NCBI GenBank assembly: GCA_009841225.1 | Contig: VXMF01000030.1 | Location: 152,228 to 216,227 of the forward strand | From: Terriglobia bacterium | GTDB lineage: Bacteria > Acidobacteriota > Terriglobia > Bryobacterales > UBA6623 | Length of the DNA: 64,000 bases | Reading direction: 5' to 3' | Shown here: in pieces, positions 1-8,833 of the stretch | Layout of the letters: each line of letters opens with the position of its first letter | Position numbering within the stretch: the stretch's first letter is position 1 | Position numbers and translations under genes: made by a program | Notes under the pieces: model-generated | The model's input: the letters and a program-made list of their open reading frames with translations, nothing else | What the model was told of the DNA's origin: nothing | Database searches by the model: none

Positions 1-753
1 TGGGACGTCAAGCAGCTGCTGCGCACGATGCTGTCGTCGGCCGCGTACCGCCAGTCAGCCGAGGCCGACCAAGCCAAGGTCGGCAAGGATCCCCAGAACC
101 GACTGCTCTCGCGCGGGCCGCGCTTCCGCATGGACGCCGAGATGCTGCGCGACTTCGGACTGGCCGCCACGGGCATCCTTGTGGAGAAGATCGGCGGCCC
201 CAGCGTGAAGCCCTACCAACCGGACGGGGTCTGGGAGTCAGTGGCAATGCTGGGCAGCAACACGCGCCATTACAAGCGCGACGACGGCGACAAGCTCTAT
301 CGCCGCAGCCTGTACACCTTCTGGAAGCGGGCCGCGCCTCCCGCTTCGATGCAGATCTTCAATGCTCCGACCCGCGAGCACGCGACGGTGCGACGCGAGC
401 GCACGAACACTCCGCTGCAGGCGTTGGTGACCATGAACGACCCGCAGTTCGTGGAGGCCGCGCGATTCCTCGCGCAGACCGCTTTGAAGCAAGCGCAGCC
501 CGATTTCGCCTCCCGCCTGGACTTCCTGACGAAGCGCTTGCTGTCGCGCGAGTTCAGCACCCATGAGCGGACAGTGGCCGAGCAGAGCCTCGCGGACTTC
601 CTGCGCCACTACGAAGAGGATTCCGAAGACGCCAGCAAGCTGCTGGCGACCGGCGAAGCGACAGTGGACGAGGATCTGCCCGCGCCGGAACTGGCAGCGT
701 GGACCATGATGGCCAACCAGCTGATGAACCTCGACGAGGCATTGAACAAGTAA
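1..753 (+). CDS. DUF1553 (PSD1) domain protein, C-terminal part
   Basis: The reading frame is open from base 1 and ends at a TAA at 751-753, so the gene starts upstream of the window; about 250 residues are visible. The segment RTNTPLQALVTMNDPQFVEA is the hallmark of the PSD1/DUF1553 domain, which follows a DUF1549 domain in large exported proteins of Planctomycetota, Verrucomicrobiota and Acidobacteriota. The biochemical role of the family is unknown. The next gene, 36 bp downstream on the same strand, is a DUF1501 protein, the usual partner. A second, complete pair lies at 28705-31931. The family call is firm; the function is not known. Confidence 0.9.
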   Translation, partial: WDVKQLLRTMLSSAAYRQSAEADQAKVGKDPQNRLLSRGPRFRMDAEMLRDFGLAATGILVEKIGGPSVKPYQPDGVWESVAMLGSNTRHYKRDDGDKLYRRSLYTFWKRAAPPASMQIFNAPTREHATVRRERTNTPLQALVTMNDPQFVEAARFLAQTALKQAQPDFASRLDFLTKRLLSREFSTHERTVAEQSLADFLRHYEEDSEDASKLLATGEATVDEDLPAPELAAWTMMANQLMNLDEALNK

Positions 754-789
754 TCGGACGGCGATTCGAAACCGACGGAGGGAAATCTC

Positions 790-2250
790 ATGAACCCAGT
801 GCGACAAGCGATCCAGACCGAAACACGCCGGCAGTTCTTCTCGCGCCAAGCGAAGGGGATCGGCGGCATCGCGCTCGCCAGCCTGATGGCAGACGAAGCG
901 CGCGGTTCGGACAACGAGCGCATCGGCGGCCTGCCGCACCTGCCTCACTTCGCGCCGACCGCCAAGCGCTGCGTCTACCTGCACATGATGGGCGCGCCGC
1001 CGCAGATGGACCTGCTGGATTACAAGCCGGCGATGAAGGACTGGTACGACAAGGACTTGCCGGAGTCCATCCGCCAGGGCCAGCGCCTGACGACCATGAC
1101 GTCCGGCCAGGCGCGCTTCCCGATCGCGCCATCAGTGTTCAAGTTTTCGCAGCACGGCCAGAGCGGGGCTTGGATCTCCGAGCTGCTTCCCCTGACCGCG
1201 AGCATGGCGGACGACATCTGCATCATCCGCTCGATGAACACCGACGCGATCAACCACGAGCCAGCGATCACCTTCATCCAGACCGGTCGCGAGGTGGCGG
1301 GGCAGCCCTGCATCGGCTCGTGGATCTCCTACGGCCTGGGCAGCCTCAACGCCGACCTGCCGACGTTCGTGGTGATGAACGCCGAGCGGAGCCATCCCAA
1401 GGCCGGCCAGCAGGCGATCTCGGCCAAGCTGTGGAGTTCTGGCTTCCTCTCGCCCGAGTACGCGGGCGTAGGCCTGCGGGCCGGCGGCGATCCGGTGCTC
1501 TACGTCAACAACCCCCAGGGCGTCACCCCGACTGTCCGGCGGCGCATGCTGGACGGGCTCGCCGAACTGAACCAAATGCAGCACGAGCGCATCGGCGATC
1601 CAGAGACGCTCGCGCGCATCGAGCAGTACGAGATGGCGTTTCGCATGCAGAGCTCGGTGCCCGAGATGAGCGACCTGTCGTCCGAGCCCGAGAGCACGTG
1701 GAAGCGCTGGGGCGAAGAGGCGCGCGAGCCCGGCAAGTTCCAGAACGCGGCCCTGATGGCTCGGCGCCTGGTCGAGCGCGGCGTCCGCTTCGTGCAGATC
1801 TACCACCGAGGCTGGGACGTGCACGGGGATGCCCCGATCGTGCTGCCCGCGCAGGCCCGCGACGCCGATCGCGGGGCTTGGGCGCTGATCCAGGATCTTA
1901 AGGAGCGCGGCCTGTTCGACGAGACGCTAGTAATCTGGGGCGGCGAGTTCGGCAGGACGATCTACTCGCAAGGCGAGCTGACCCCGACCAACTACGGCCG
2001 TGACCACCACCCGCGCTGCTACAGCCTGTGGATGGCGGGCGGCGGCATCAAGGGCGGGATGGTGTACGGGGAAACTGACGACTTCTCGTACAACATCGTC
2101 AAGGACCCGGTGCCTATTCACGACTACCAGGCTACGCTGCTGCACCTGTTCGGGATCGACCACGAGCGCTTCACCTACAAGCACCAGGGCTTGGATGCCA
2201 AGCTCACCGGCGTAGAGCAGGCCCACGTGGTGAAGCCGATCCTGGCGTGA
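790..2250 (+). CDS. DUF1501 domain-containing protein, Tat-exported
   Basis: This 486-residue protein belongs to the DUF1501 family, a member of the alkaline-phosphatase/sulfatase fold. The N-terminus carries a twin-arginine-type motif (RRQFF, residues 13-17) followed by a hydrophobic stretch, so Tat export is likely. The family segments VIWGGEFGRT (about residue 380) and GRDHH (about 404) are present. It follows the DUF1553 gene by 36 bp and probably forms an operon with it. An ATG at 790 preceded by a GGAGGG stretch at about 777-782 supports the start. DUF1501 proteins are thought to act with DUF1549/1553 proteins outside the cytoplasm, but the substrate is unknown. Confidence 0.92.
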   Translation: MNPVRQAIQTETRRQFFSRQAKGIGGIALASLMADEARGSDNERIGGLPHLPHFAPTAKRCVYLHMMGAPPQMDLLDYKPAMKDWYDKDLPESIRQGQRLTTMTSGQARFPIAPSVFKFSQHGQSGAWISELLPLTASMADDICIIRSMNTDAINHEPAITFIQTGREVAGQPCIGSWISYGLGSLNADLPTFVVMNAERSHPKAGQQAISAKLWSSGFLSPEYAGVGLRAGGDPVLYVNNPQGVTPTVRRRMLDGLAELNQMQHERIGDPETLARIEQYEMAFRMQSSVPEMSDLSSEPESTWKRWGEEAREPGKFQNAALMARRLVERGVRFVQIYHRGWDVHGDAPIVLPAQARDADRGAWALIQDLKERGLFDETLVIWGGEFGRTIYSQGELTPTNYGRDHHPRCYSLWMAGGGIKGGMVYGETDDFSYNIVKDPVPIHDYQATLLHLFGIDHERFTYKHQGLDAKLTGVEQAHVVKPILA

Positions 2251-2260
2251 GCCAAGGGCC

Positions 2261-2266
2261 TATAAT
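2261..2266 (+). promoter_or_regulatory. -10 box of the rnpB promoter
   Basis: A perfect TATAAT lies 8-9 bp upstream of the predicted 5' end of RNase P RNA (2275). It sits directly after the stop codon of the DUF1501 gene, so the upstream promoter elements overlap that gene's 3' end. No good -35 hexamer is visible at 17 bp. Confidence 0.6.
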
Positions 2267-2274
2267 CGGACACA

Positions 2275-2650
2275 GGATCGGGCGTCCGGGCAGTCGCCGC
2301 GCCTTCGGGCACGGAGGAAAGTCCGGTCTCCGCAGGGCAGCGTGCCGGCTAACGGCCGGGCGGCATCCCCGTGAGAGGATGTCGACGGACAGTGCCACAG
2401 AAAACATACCGCCCCGGCTTGCCGAGGTAAGGGTGAAATGGTGCGGTAAGAGCGCACCGCGTCGCGGGCGACCGGGACGGCAGGGTAAACCCCACGCGGA
2501 GCAAGGCCAAATAGGGGGCGATGCGGCGGCCCGCCGCGCTTGAGTTCCGGGTAGGTCGCTAGAGGCGTCTGGCAACAGGCGTCCCAGATGAATGGCTGCC
2601 GCCCGCCTGCGGGCGGGTACAGAAACCGGCTTACAGGGCGTCCGATCCTA
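2275..2650 (+). ncRNA. rnpB: RNase P RNA, bacterial class A
   Basis: This is the catalytic RNA of RNase P, which removes 5' leaders from pre-tRNAs. Conserved blocks appear in the right order: GAGGAAAGTCC (2314-2324), ACAGTGCCACAG (2389-2400), the AAGGGTGAAATGGTGCGGTAA region (about 2428-2448), AAACCCC (about 2487-2493), AGATGAATGGCTGCC (2586-2600) and ACAGAAACCGGCTTAC near the 3' end. Helix P1 closes the molecule: 2275-2287 pairs with 2636-2648 over 13 positions using a few G-U pairs. The length of about 375 nt is normal. A TATAAT lies just upstream. The exact 3' end is uncertain by a few bases. Small ORFs crossing this region are spurious. Confidence 0.96.
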
Positions 2651-2687
2651 CCTGCGGCGCAAAGCGCGTCCCGCCTCGAGGGACTCG

Positions 2688-3497
2688 CTAGGCGGCGTCC
2701 TGCGCGACGACCAATTCGCCCCGCATGACGGTGACCGCCTTTCCGGACAGCGTGACCCGGTCACCGCGGACCACGACCTTGACGAGCCCGCCACGCTGTG
2801 ATGCCTGCCACGCGGTGAAGTCGGCCCTTCCAAGCCGACGCTGCCAGTACGGGCCCAGGCAGCAATGCGCGGACCCGGTGACCGGGTCCTCGGCGATGCC
2901 GGTGCCCGGAGCGAAGAAGCGGGACACGAAATCGAATCCTTTCGTGTCGGCGAGAGCAGTGACGATGATGCCGCGAGTGTCGATTTCCGAGAGGCGCCGG
3001 GCGTCTGGGGACAGACCGCGGAGCGTTGCTTCGGACGTGACCTCCACCAAGTAGTCGAAGCGGTTGCGCCCGACGTACACCGGATTGGCATTCAGGCCGG
3101 CAGCCAGAGCCTCCGGGACGGCCGTCGGCTGATCGGGCTCGGCGGGAAAGTCCATCTCGATCCAGCCGTCGCGCTGGTTGGCCGACAACTCGCCGGAACG
3201 CGTGTGAAAGACGGCTCTCGAGCCATCGGCGAGGCATCCACTCTCCCATAGCACGTGCGCGCTCGCGAGCGTTGCATGGCCGCACAGGTCGACTTCGACG
3301 GCTGGCGTGAACCAGCGAAGGTCGTATGCACCGTCGTCGCGACGGACCAAGAATGCAGTCTCCGACAGGTTCATCTCGCGCGCCACGTGCTGCATCCACG
3401 CGGCATCGGCCGGGCGAGACAGCACGCAGACAGCCGCCGGATTGCCACCAAATGGCCGACTGGTAAAGGCGTCGACCTGCGTGATCGTCAACGGCAA
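2688..3497 (-). CDS. PhzF family phenazine biosynthesis-like isomerase
   Basis: This 269-residue protein matches the PhzF/DAP-epimerase-fold family throughout. It opens with the typical VDAFTSRPFGGNPAAV segment, has the conserved Glu46 in NLSETAFL (general acid/base in PhzF), GHATLASAH at 73-81 and EDPVTGSAH at 203-211. Family members catalyse proton-shuttling isomerisations; only true PhzF acts in phenazine synthesis, and no other phenazine genes occur here, so the substrate is unknown. The gene is convergent with rnpB and stands alone. The length is normal for the family (about 260-300). Confidence 0.92.
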   Translation of the reverse strand: MPLTITQVDAFTSRPFGGNPAAVCVLSRPADAAWMQHVAREMNLSETAFLVRRDDGAYDLRWFTPAVEVDLCGHATLASAHVLWESGCLADGSRAVFHTRSGELSANQRDGWIEMDFPAEPDQPTAVPEALAAGLNANPVYVGRNRFDYLVEVTSEATLRGLSPDARRLSEIDTRGIIVTALADTKGFDFVSRFFAPGTGIAEDPVTGSAHCCLGPYWQRRLGRADFTAWQASQRGGLVKVVVRGDRVTLSGKAVTVMRGELVVAQDAA

Positions 3498-3731
3498 GGT
3501 GGTTCCTCTCCTGTCAGGATACGGCAGGCAACGCAGCCCTTCGGGAAGAGTGCTGCCAATCCCGCTTGGCCCGGAACGCCGGCCCGTTCAACCGCAGGGC
3601 TGTGCCACACAATGACCGCATCGAAGCTACACTACTAGCGGTTTGTGCCGCCGATCTCAGCCAAGGCTCAGCTGCCTCTCACATCTGAGCCGGCGATTGA
3701 GCTCTCGGCTGGCGGCGCACACTTCAGTCCC

Positions 3732-6239
3732 ATGAACATCCGCACACTCTTGGCCCTGCTATTCCTACTTCTGATTGCGTTGGCATCGACGGCCCAGCGC
3801 GACCGCCCCGAGGCATTTCAGATCAGTCGTGACAACGTCGATCAGATGCCCTCTGGAAAGGAAGCAGACGGCCTGCCGGGCGACTTCGTCCTTCGAAACG
3901 ACAAGATCGAGGCTCTCGTCTCCGGAACTCAACCCTTTCGCCGCGCCAACATGACGACAGAGTACGGAACCGTCCTTCAGGGCTGTCTGTACGATCTCGA
4001 CGCACGAGGCGCGGGGAACGATCAGATCACCGCCCTGAGACCAGGCGGGGAATCGGGCTATCTCTCCCGGGTCACGGTTGTCGAGGACGGTTCGTCCGGC
4101 GCCGCCGTTGTTGAGGCGGTGCGCACCGCAGCCATTGGCGACGGCCTCTACTCGCGCCACGAATACAGACTGGAACCCGACTGGCCCTTTCTGCTGGTGA
4201 CGTCGACCTACCGAAACGAGTCTGAGAAATCCATATCCGTCTCCCCGGCACCCGTATGGAAGGGGCTTGAGAACGAGCAGATTGTCGACGGCATCATGAT
4301 CGGCGACAGTATCGACCCGTTCGACAAGCGGGCATACGCGATCGTGTCCGCCGATGCAGAACCCGTGCCCGACGAGACTGCACTAGAACCCGGGCAAGCG
4401 CGAACATTCAGAATTCGAGTCGCGGTGGCCGATTCGCCCTTGGCAGCGTACGGTCTGCTGGCAGCCGAGCAGGGGCCCACGGGCGAGGTTGAGGGTGCCA
4501 TCACGGACACGACGGGGCAGCCCGCCATTCACGGCTCGCTTGCGGTCTCCATCGCGGGAGAGTGGGTATTGCAGTACCCGGACGCGGAGGGCCGTGTTGC
4601 CTTCCGGCTTCCCGCGGGACGCTACGACGCTCAGTTCCGGGATATCGGCCGCGACGTGGTCGAGAGGACGATCTCGGTAGAGCGCGGCAAGAAGACCCGC
4701 CTTGATCTTGAGCTGGCTCCGGCGTCGGCCGTGAGTGTCGCGATTCGCGATGCGGGCGGCAACCCATCTCCGGGCAAGGTGCAGTTCATTGGCGTGGACG
4801 GGACAGAAACGCCGAACTTCGGCACCGACTACCGTGTCCACGGGGGCAATCACCAGTACCAGACCCACGACGGACGGGTCAGGCAGCAAGTGCCTCCGGG
4901 CAACTACCTCTTGCGGGTCACGCTTGGACCCGAGTACGACCTGGTCGAGCGGCGCGTCCGGGTCGAATCCGGAGAGACCGTGGAGGTCGAGGTCGCATTG
5001 GAGCGAACGGTTGACACTACGGGCTGGATCAGCACGGACTACCACGCGCACTCAACGCCTAGCGGCGACAACTACTGCAACACGAGGGACCGGATCATCA
5101 ACTTCGCCGCGGAGCAGATTGAGTTCGCGCCGACCACCGAGCACCAGCGCCTGTACGACTGGTCTTCCCAGATCGAGCAGCTTGGCCTGACCGACCGGAT
5201 CAAGACCGTTCCCGGCATCGAACTGACCGGCAGCGGCCAGCATTTCAACGCGTTTCCGATCAAGCCGGATCCGCTGGCGCAGAACGGCGGCGCGCCGTTG
5301 TGGCACTTCGATCCGCGGATCAACGCGATCACGCTGCGGAACTGGGGTACGCCTACGCTGGACGGGGGCTCTCGCATCGATCCGGCTCCGAATGCCCGGA
5401 CTCGGACCGGTCTCTTCGGAGGAGGCCCCGATCGCTGGGTGCAGGCGAATCATCCGGATGTCGGCGGCGTGTTTTTCGACCGGAATCGCGATGGCGTCGA
5501 GGATGGCGGGTTCGTCGGCTTTGAAAGACTCATTGATGCGGCCGAGGTATGGAGCGCGGAAATCCTCAACTTGAATCCGAGATACAACACCCGCGAAGGG
5601 GCGAACCGTACGTTCGGATGGCTGCAAATGCTGAACCAAGGCCGCCGCGTTTGGTGCGTTGCGGTCAGCGACGCGCACCGGATTTTCGGAAACGGTGTCG
5701 GTGGATGGCGCACCTATGTGCCGAGCTCGACCGACTGGCCGATCGAAATCGACCACGAGGAGATCGTCCGCAATTCGAAGGCAGGGCGCATGATGATCAC
5801 CAACGGTCCGTTCCTCGAAGTGACCTCGGGAGAGGGCCTGCCAATCGGTTCGACGGTAATCGGCGAAGGCTTCGTCGAGCTGAAGATCCGGGTGCAGACG
5901 CCAAACTGGATGGAAATCGACCGGGTGCAGGTCTTGGTCAACGGGCGGCAACCGGACCAGTACAACTTCCGAAGGCAGGAGGACCCCGCGATGTTTCGAG
6001 AAGGGACCGTGAGCTTTGAGAAAACCGTCCGGGTGGAGCTACAGCAGGACGCCCACCTCATCGTCGTGGCTATCGGAGAGGGCTCCGACCTCGAGCAGGG
6101 CTGGGGGCTCAATCCCTATGGAGAGATGCATCCAGTCGCCTACACGAATCCTATCTTCGTGGATGTGGACCGAGACGGATTCGAGGCCAACGGGGACACC
6201 CTCGGACATCCGCTGATGACCTCGCCGCGCGCTGACTGA
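3732..6239 (+). CDS. CehA/McbA-type PHP metallohydrolase, exported
   Basis: The frame is open from 3645, but the ATG at 3732 begins a clear signal peptide (MNIRTLLALLFLLLIALAST), so this start is preferred and gives 835 residues. The N-terminal half is beta-rich, with carboxypeptidase-regulatory-like segments (about residues 255-430). The C-terminal half is a PHP-like metallohydrolase: YHAHS at about 437-441 (HxH metal ligands), TEHQ at about 470, PGIELTG at about 496 and SDAHR at about 645. CehA and McbA hydrolyse aryl carbamates, but most paralogues have unknown substrates. It converges on another PHP-type gene with only 15 bp between the stops. A periplasmic or extracellular hydrolase is likely. 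Confidence 0.82.
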   Translation: MNIRTLLALLFLLLIALASTAQRDRPEAFQISRDNVDQMPSGKEADGLPGDFVLRNDKIEALVSGTQPFRRANMTTEYGTVLQGCLYDLDARGAGNDQITALRPGGESGYLSRVTVVEDGSSGAAVVEAVRTAAIGDGLYSRHEYRLEPDWPFLLVTSTYRNESEKSISVSPAPVWKGLENEQIVDGIMIGDSIDPFDKRAYAIVSADAEPVPDETALEPGQARTFRIRVAVADSPLAAYGLLAAEQGPTGEVEGAITDTTGQPAIHGSLAVSIAGEWVLQYPDAEGRVAFRLPAGRYDAQFRDIGRDVVERTISVERGKKTRLDLELAPASAVSVAIRDAGGNPSPGKVQFIGVDGTETPNFGTDYRVHGGNHQYQTHDGRVRQQVPPGNYLLRVTLGPEYDLVERRVRVESGETVEVEVALERTVDTTGWISTDYHAHSTPSGDNYCNTRDRIINFAAEQIEFAPTTEHQRLYDWSSQIEQLGLTDRIKTVPGIELTGSGQHFNAFPIKPDPLAQNGGAPLWHFDPRINAITLRNWGTPTLDGGSRIDPAPNARTRTGLFGGGPDRWVQANHPDVGGVFFDRNRDGVEDGGFVGFERLIDAAEVWSAEILNLNPRYNTREGANRTFGWLQMLNQGRRVWCVAVSDAHRIFGNGVGGWRTYVPSSTDWPIEIDHEEIVRNSKAGRMMITNGPFLEVTSGEGLPIGSTVIGEGFVELKIRVQTPNWMEIDRVQVLVNGRQPDQYNFRRQEDPAMFREGTVSFEKTVRVELQQDAHLIVVAIGEGSDLEQGWGLNPYGEMHPVAYTNPIFVDVDRDGFEANGDTLGHPLMTSPRAD

Positions 6240-6254
6240 TCTTCCAATCGCCCC

Positions 6255-8672
6255 CTATTCCTCAAGCCAGACAGGGCTCGTCCAGGCGATTTCGCCATCT
6301 TCCAGCGTCACGCGCAGGTAGTAGAAACTCGGCCCTTCAATGGGTTGCTGGTCTGTGAATTCGATTGCAGCAGCGGACTCTCCCGGCGAGGTCGCATACA
6401 CGAATTCGTTGCTGCGACAGATTTCGATCGACTGTATCGGCTGCGGGGACCGCACGTCAGCAGTGATCATGACTGGGCCGCCGCTCTGCGCGACTTCGCC
6501 CATCAAGCGGCCGTTCACCCGAAAATCAATCTGAATCCTAGCCGCTGTCGTTCCGAACGTCCGCCGGGCGCGAATCCCTTCCAAGATGGCAGCCCGTGTC
6601 TTTTCCCTGGCCCAGACAGCCGCCTTGCCGAGGCCGCCGCCGTGGTCGGGGCTGGCAATCACGCCGATCTTTAGTCCCTGGCCCCAAGCGTCCTGGATAT
6701 AGCTGCCGGGCTGGCCGGTGGCACGGATCGCGTGCCGCGGGGCACCGGCGTACTCGTACGAGCCCCGGTGCTGGAAGATCTCTGCCACAGGCTGGGCTTC
6801 CTCGTCTGCGAAGTCCCAATCGACTGGTACGTTGCCGGTGTCTGCGAGCTGGTGCGGGATCTGAACGAAGTCGGCCTTCATGGCCCGCAGTTCGCTCCAA
6901 AGATCCGCCGGGGAATCGCCGTTGTAGGCCGTCCACCACTTGGGAAAGTAGGGATCGGCGAATATCAGGTTGCGGTGGCCGTAGTAGCCCCAGGGGCGCT
7001 GCTCGTCGTAGTCTTCGAAGCTTGAGGTCCACTCCTCACCGAGAAAGGTCACGAGCCGGCCGACATCATGGTTTGCACGAACCATCTTGGCCGAATAGTT
7101 CCATAGGTAGGGAACGATGTTGTAGCCGTGATCGGTCATGGCGACGAAGTCGAGTCGATTGATGTCTCGGCGGCACTGGTAGTTCTCGTCCAGTGACTGG
7201 TCGCCGCAGCGGTTGCAGATCGAAATGTCCGAGTGTTCGTGCAGCTCGCCGTAGTAGAGGTAGAACCGTTCTCCGTTGTATTCGATGGACGGGGTCTCGG
7301 AGTCCTCCCCATACTGCGCGTGAAGCAACGCCGGATCGAACGGCTCGGCGGGCTCTTCCAAGGCCGCGAGGCTCATGGCCGGAGCAGCAGGCGGCGCTTG
7401 CGCGGTATCGACCGATGCGAGCAAGATTTGGGATCGGGCGCTGTCCGTGAAGTCGGGGTCGGACTGCGACCAGGTGTCGGAGAAGTTGTCGGCCTGAAAG
7501 GCCAGCAGTATCCGGTCCCCCTTGATCGCCATTGGCGCTGGGCGGTCCAGCGACCGCCGTTGAGACAGAGTCCTCGGTCCGATCCAGTCCGCGCCGGTAA
7601 ATCCCACAAGTCGCGCCTGCCATCCTCCTCGCGGCTCCCGCGGCTGCATGAATGCAATCCACAAGCGGCCCTGCGCATCGATTGCAGCCGATGCTGCCTC
7701 CGACCGCGCCTTGGCGAGCGGTGACGAGTTCCAGTAGTCCGGAGGAGCATCCAATCCGCGCGGCGTGACTCTCGCGGCAACCAAGTGGCGCTCATTCGTC
7801 CTGCCGACGTGGTACCTCTCCATGCGGGCGTGTTCGTAGACGATCCAGAGGTCGTCATCGTGAGCCAGCAATCGGGGGTGGCGATCAATGCCGGGCGAAG
7901 AGGTCAGCCGCCTGACCTCTTCCCATTCGCCCGCAGTAGACCTCTGGCGAAGATACACGTCGTAGTTGTGGTCGCGATAGCTATGCCATGAGACCGAGAC
8001 GCGCCCGTGGCGGTCGGCGGCCACGCTCGGCCCGTAGTTCGAAGGGCTGTCCGCACTCACGCGCACGTGCTCGGCGACAAGGCCATCGCGAAGCGATGCC
8101 GAGTAGATTCGACGTTTGGAGTCCGCATTGCTTTCCCAAGCCACGAAGAGCGTCCCGTCATGCCATGCTGCGGCGGGCTTGATCTGACTCTCGGGCCCGG
8201 TGGCAATGCGAATCGGCTGGGTAGGGCCGTTGGCCCCCACACGGATGGCGTGGATATCCCAATTTCCGTCAATTTCGCGAGCGAAAACGAAATGTGCGCC
8301 GGCCTCATCGGCTGCCGCATCCAAGTCCAGGAGGTAAGTGCCCGCGCCGCCCAGCGCCACCCATTCGTCCTGCTTGAGGAAGCGGTCCCCCTCATGCGAA
8401 TACCGCGCGACTACCAGCGCGTCCGCACCGTTTCGGTAGCTTATCCATCCAACGAATACGTCGCCCGACGGTGTCGCTGCGAGAGCAGGCTCGTCGTTGA
8501 ACCCTTGGTGCGGCTCGACGGCCGTGATCCAAGGCGTGGGCGTTGGGTTCGGCGGGCGGGGCGCCGTGTCCTGAGGCGGAGCCGCTGTCTCTATGTCGGT
8601 CGTCTCTGAGCAGCCCGCGCCAAACATGATGGCAGCGACGCAGCAAAGCGTTAGGGAGCACTCTCGGAGCAT
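6255..8672 (-). CDS. DUF3604 family lipoprotein, PHP-like hydrolase
   Basis: This 805-residue protein has a lipoprotein signal (lipobox-like FGAGC, Cys21), so it is probably membrane anchored. Residues about 45-430 look like a WD/sialidase-type beta-propeller with repeated segments such as VAWES, VSWHSYRDHNYDVYLR and WIVYEHARM. The C-terminal DUF3604 domain shows YGELHEHSD (about 477), AMTDHG (about 508), GEEWTS (about 544), IPHQL (about 604) and SPDHGGG (about 673), a metal-binding set like that of CehA/McbA. A homologue with a frameshift lies at 38090-40986. The substrate is not predictable. Confidence 0.85.
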   Translation of the reverse strand: MLRECSLTLCCVAAIMFGAGCSETTDIETAAPPQDTAPRPPNPTPTPWITAVEPHQGFNDEPALAATPSGDVFVGWISYRNGADALVVARYSHEGDRFLKQDEWVALGGAGTYLLDLDAAADEAGAHFVFAREIDGNWDIHAIRVGANGPTQPIRIATGPESQIKPAAAWHDGTLFVAWESNADSKRRIYSASLRDGLVAEHVRVSADSPSNYGPSVAADRHGRVSVSWHSYRDHNYDVYLRQRSTAGEWEEVRRLTSSPGIDRHPRLLAHDDDLWIVYEHARMERYHVGRTNERHLVAARVTPRGLDAPPDYWNSSPLAKARSEAASAAIDAQGRLWIAFMQPREPRGGWQARLVGFTGADWIGPRTLSQRRSLDRPAPMAIKGDRILLAFQADNFSDTWSQSDPDFTDSARSQILLASVDTAQAPPAAPAMSLAALEEPAEPFDPALLHAQYGEDSETPSIEYNGERFYLYYGELHEHSDISICNRCGDQSLDENYQCRRDINRLDFVAMTDHGYNIVPYLWNYSAKMVRANHDVGRLVTFLGEEWTSSFEDYDEQRPWGYYGHRNLIFADPYFPKWWTAYNGDSPADLWSELRAMKADFVQIPHQLADTGNVPVDWDFADEEAQPVAEIFQHRGSYEYAGAPRHAIRATGQPGSYIQDAWGQGLKIGVIASPDHGGGLGKAAVWAREKTRAAILEGIRARRTFGTTAARIQIDFRVNGRLMGEVAQSGGPVMITADVRSPQPIQSIEICRSNEFVYATSPGESAAAIEFTDQQPIEGPSFYYLRVTLEDGEIAWTSPVWLEE

Positions 8673-8833
8673 CGCCTTATGTTGTATCAGGGAGAGAATC
8701 GCGGTCTAGATGATGGCCGCCGACAATCCCATTCCGTTTCGCATCCGAGCCTGTGATGTGGCCTGGATTGTGCGCTTGCCAAGGACAACTTGGCCCGGCA
8801 GACGCGCTGGTGCGGATGCCCGTGCAGCCGTGT

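Noticed and set aside
699..1901. 400-codon plus-strand frame over the DUF1501 gene
   Set aside because: It is an Arg/Ala/Pro-rich +1 shadow of a gene with clear family signatures and a signal peptide.
2204..2575. Minus-strand ORF and small plus-strand ORFs across 2247-2801
   Set aside because: The region is explained by RNase P RNA with all conserved blocks; the ORFs have no protein character.
2688..3497. Phenazine biosynthesis
   Set aside because: A single PhzF-like gene without phzA-G partners does not indicate phenazine production.
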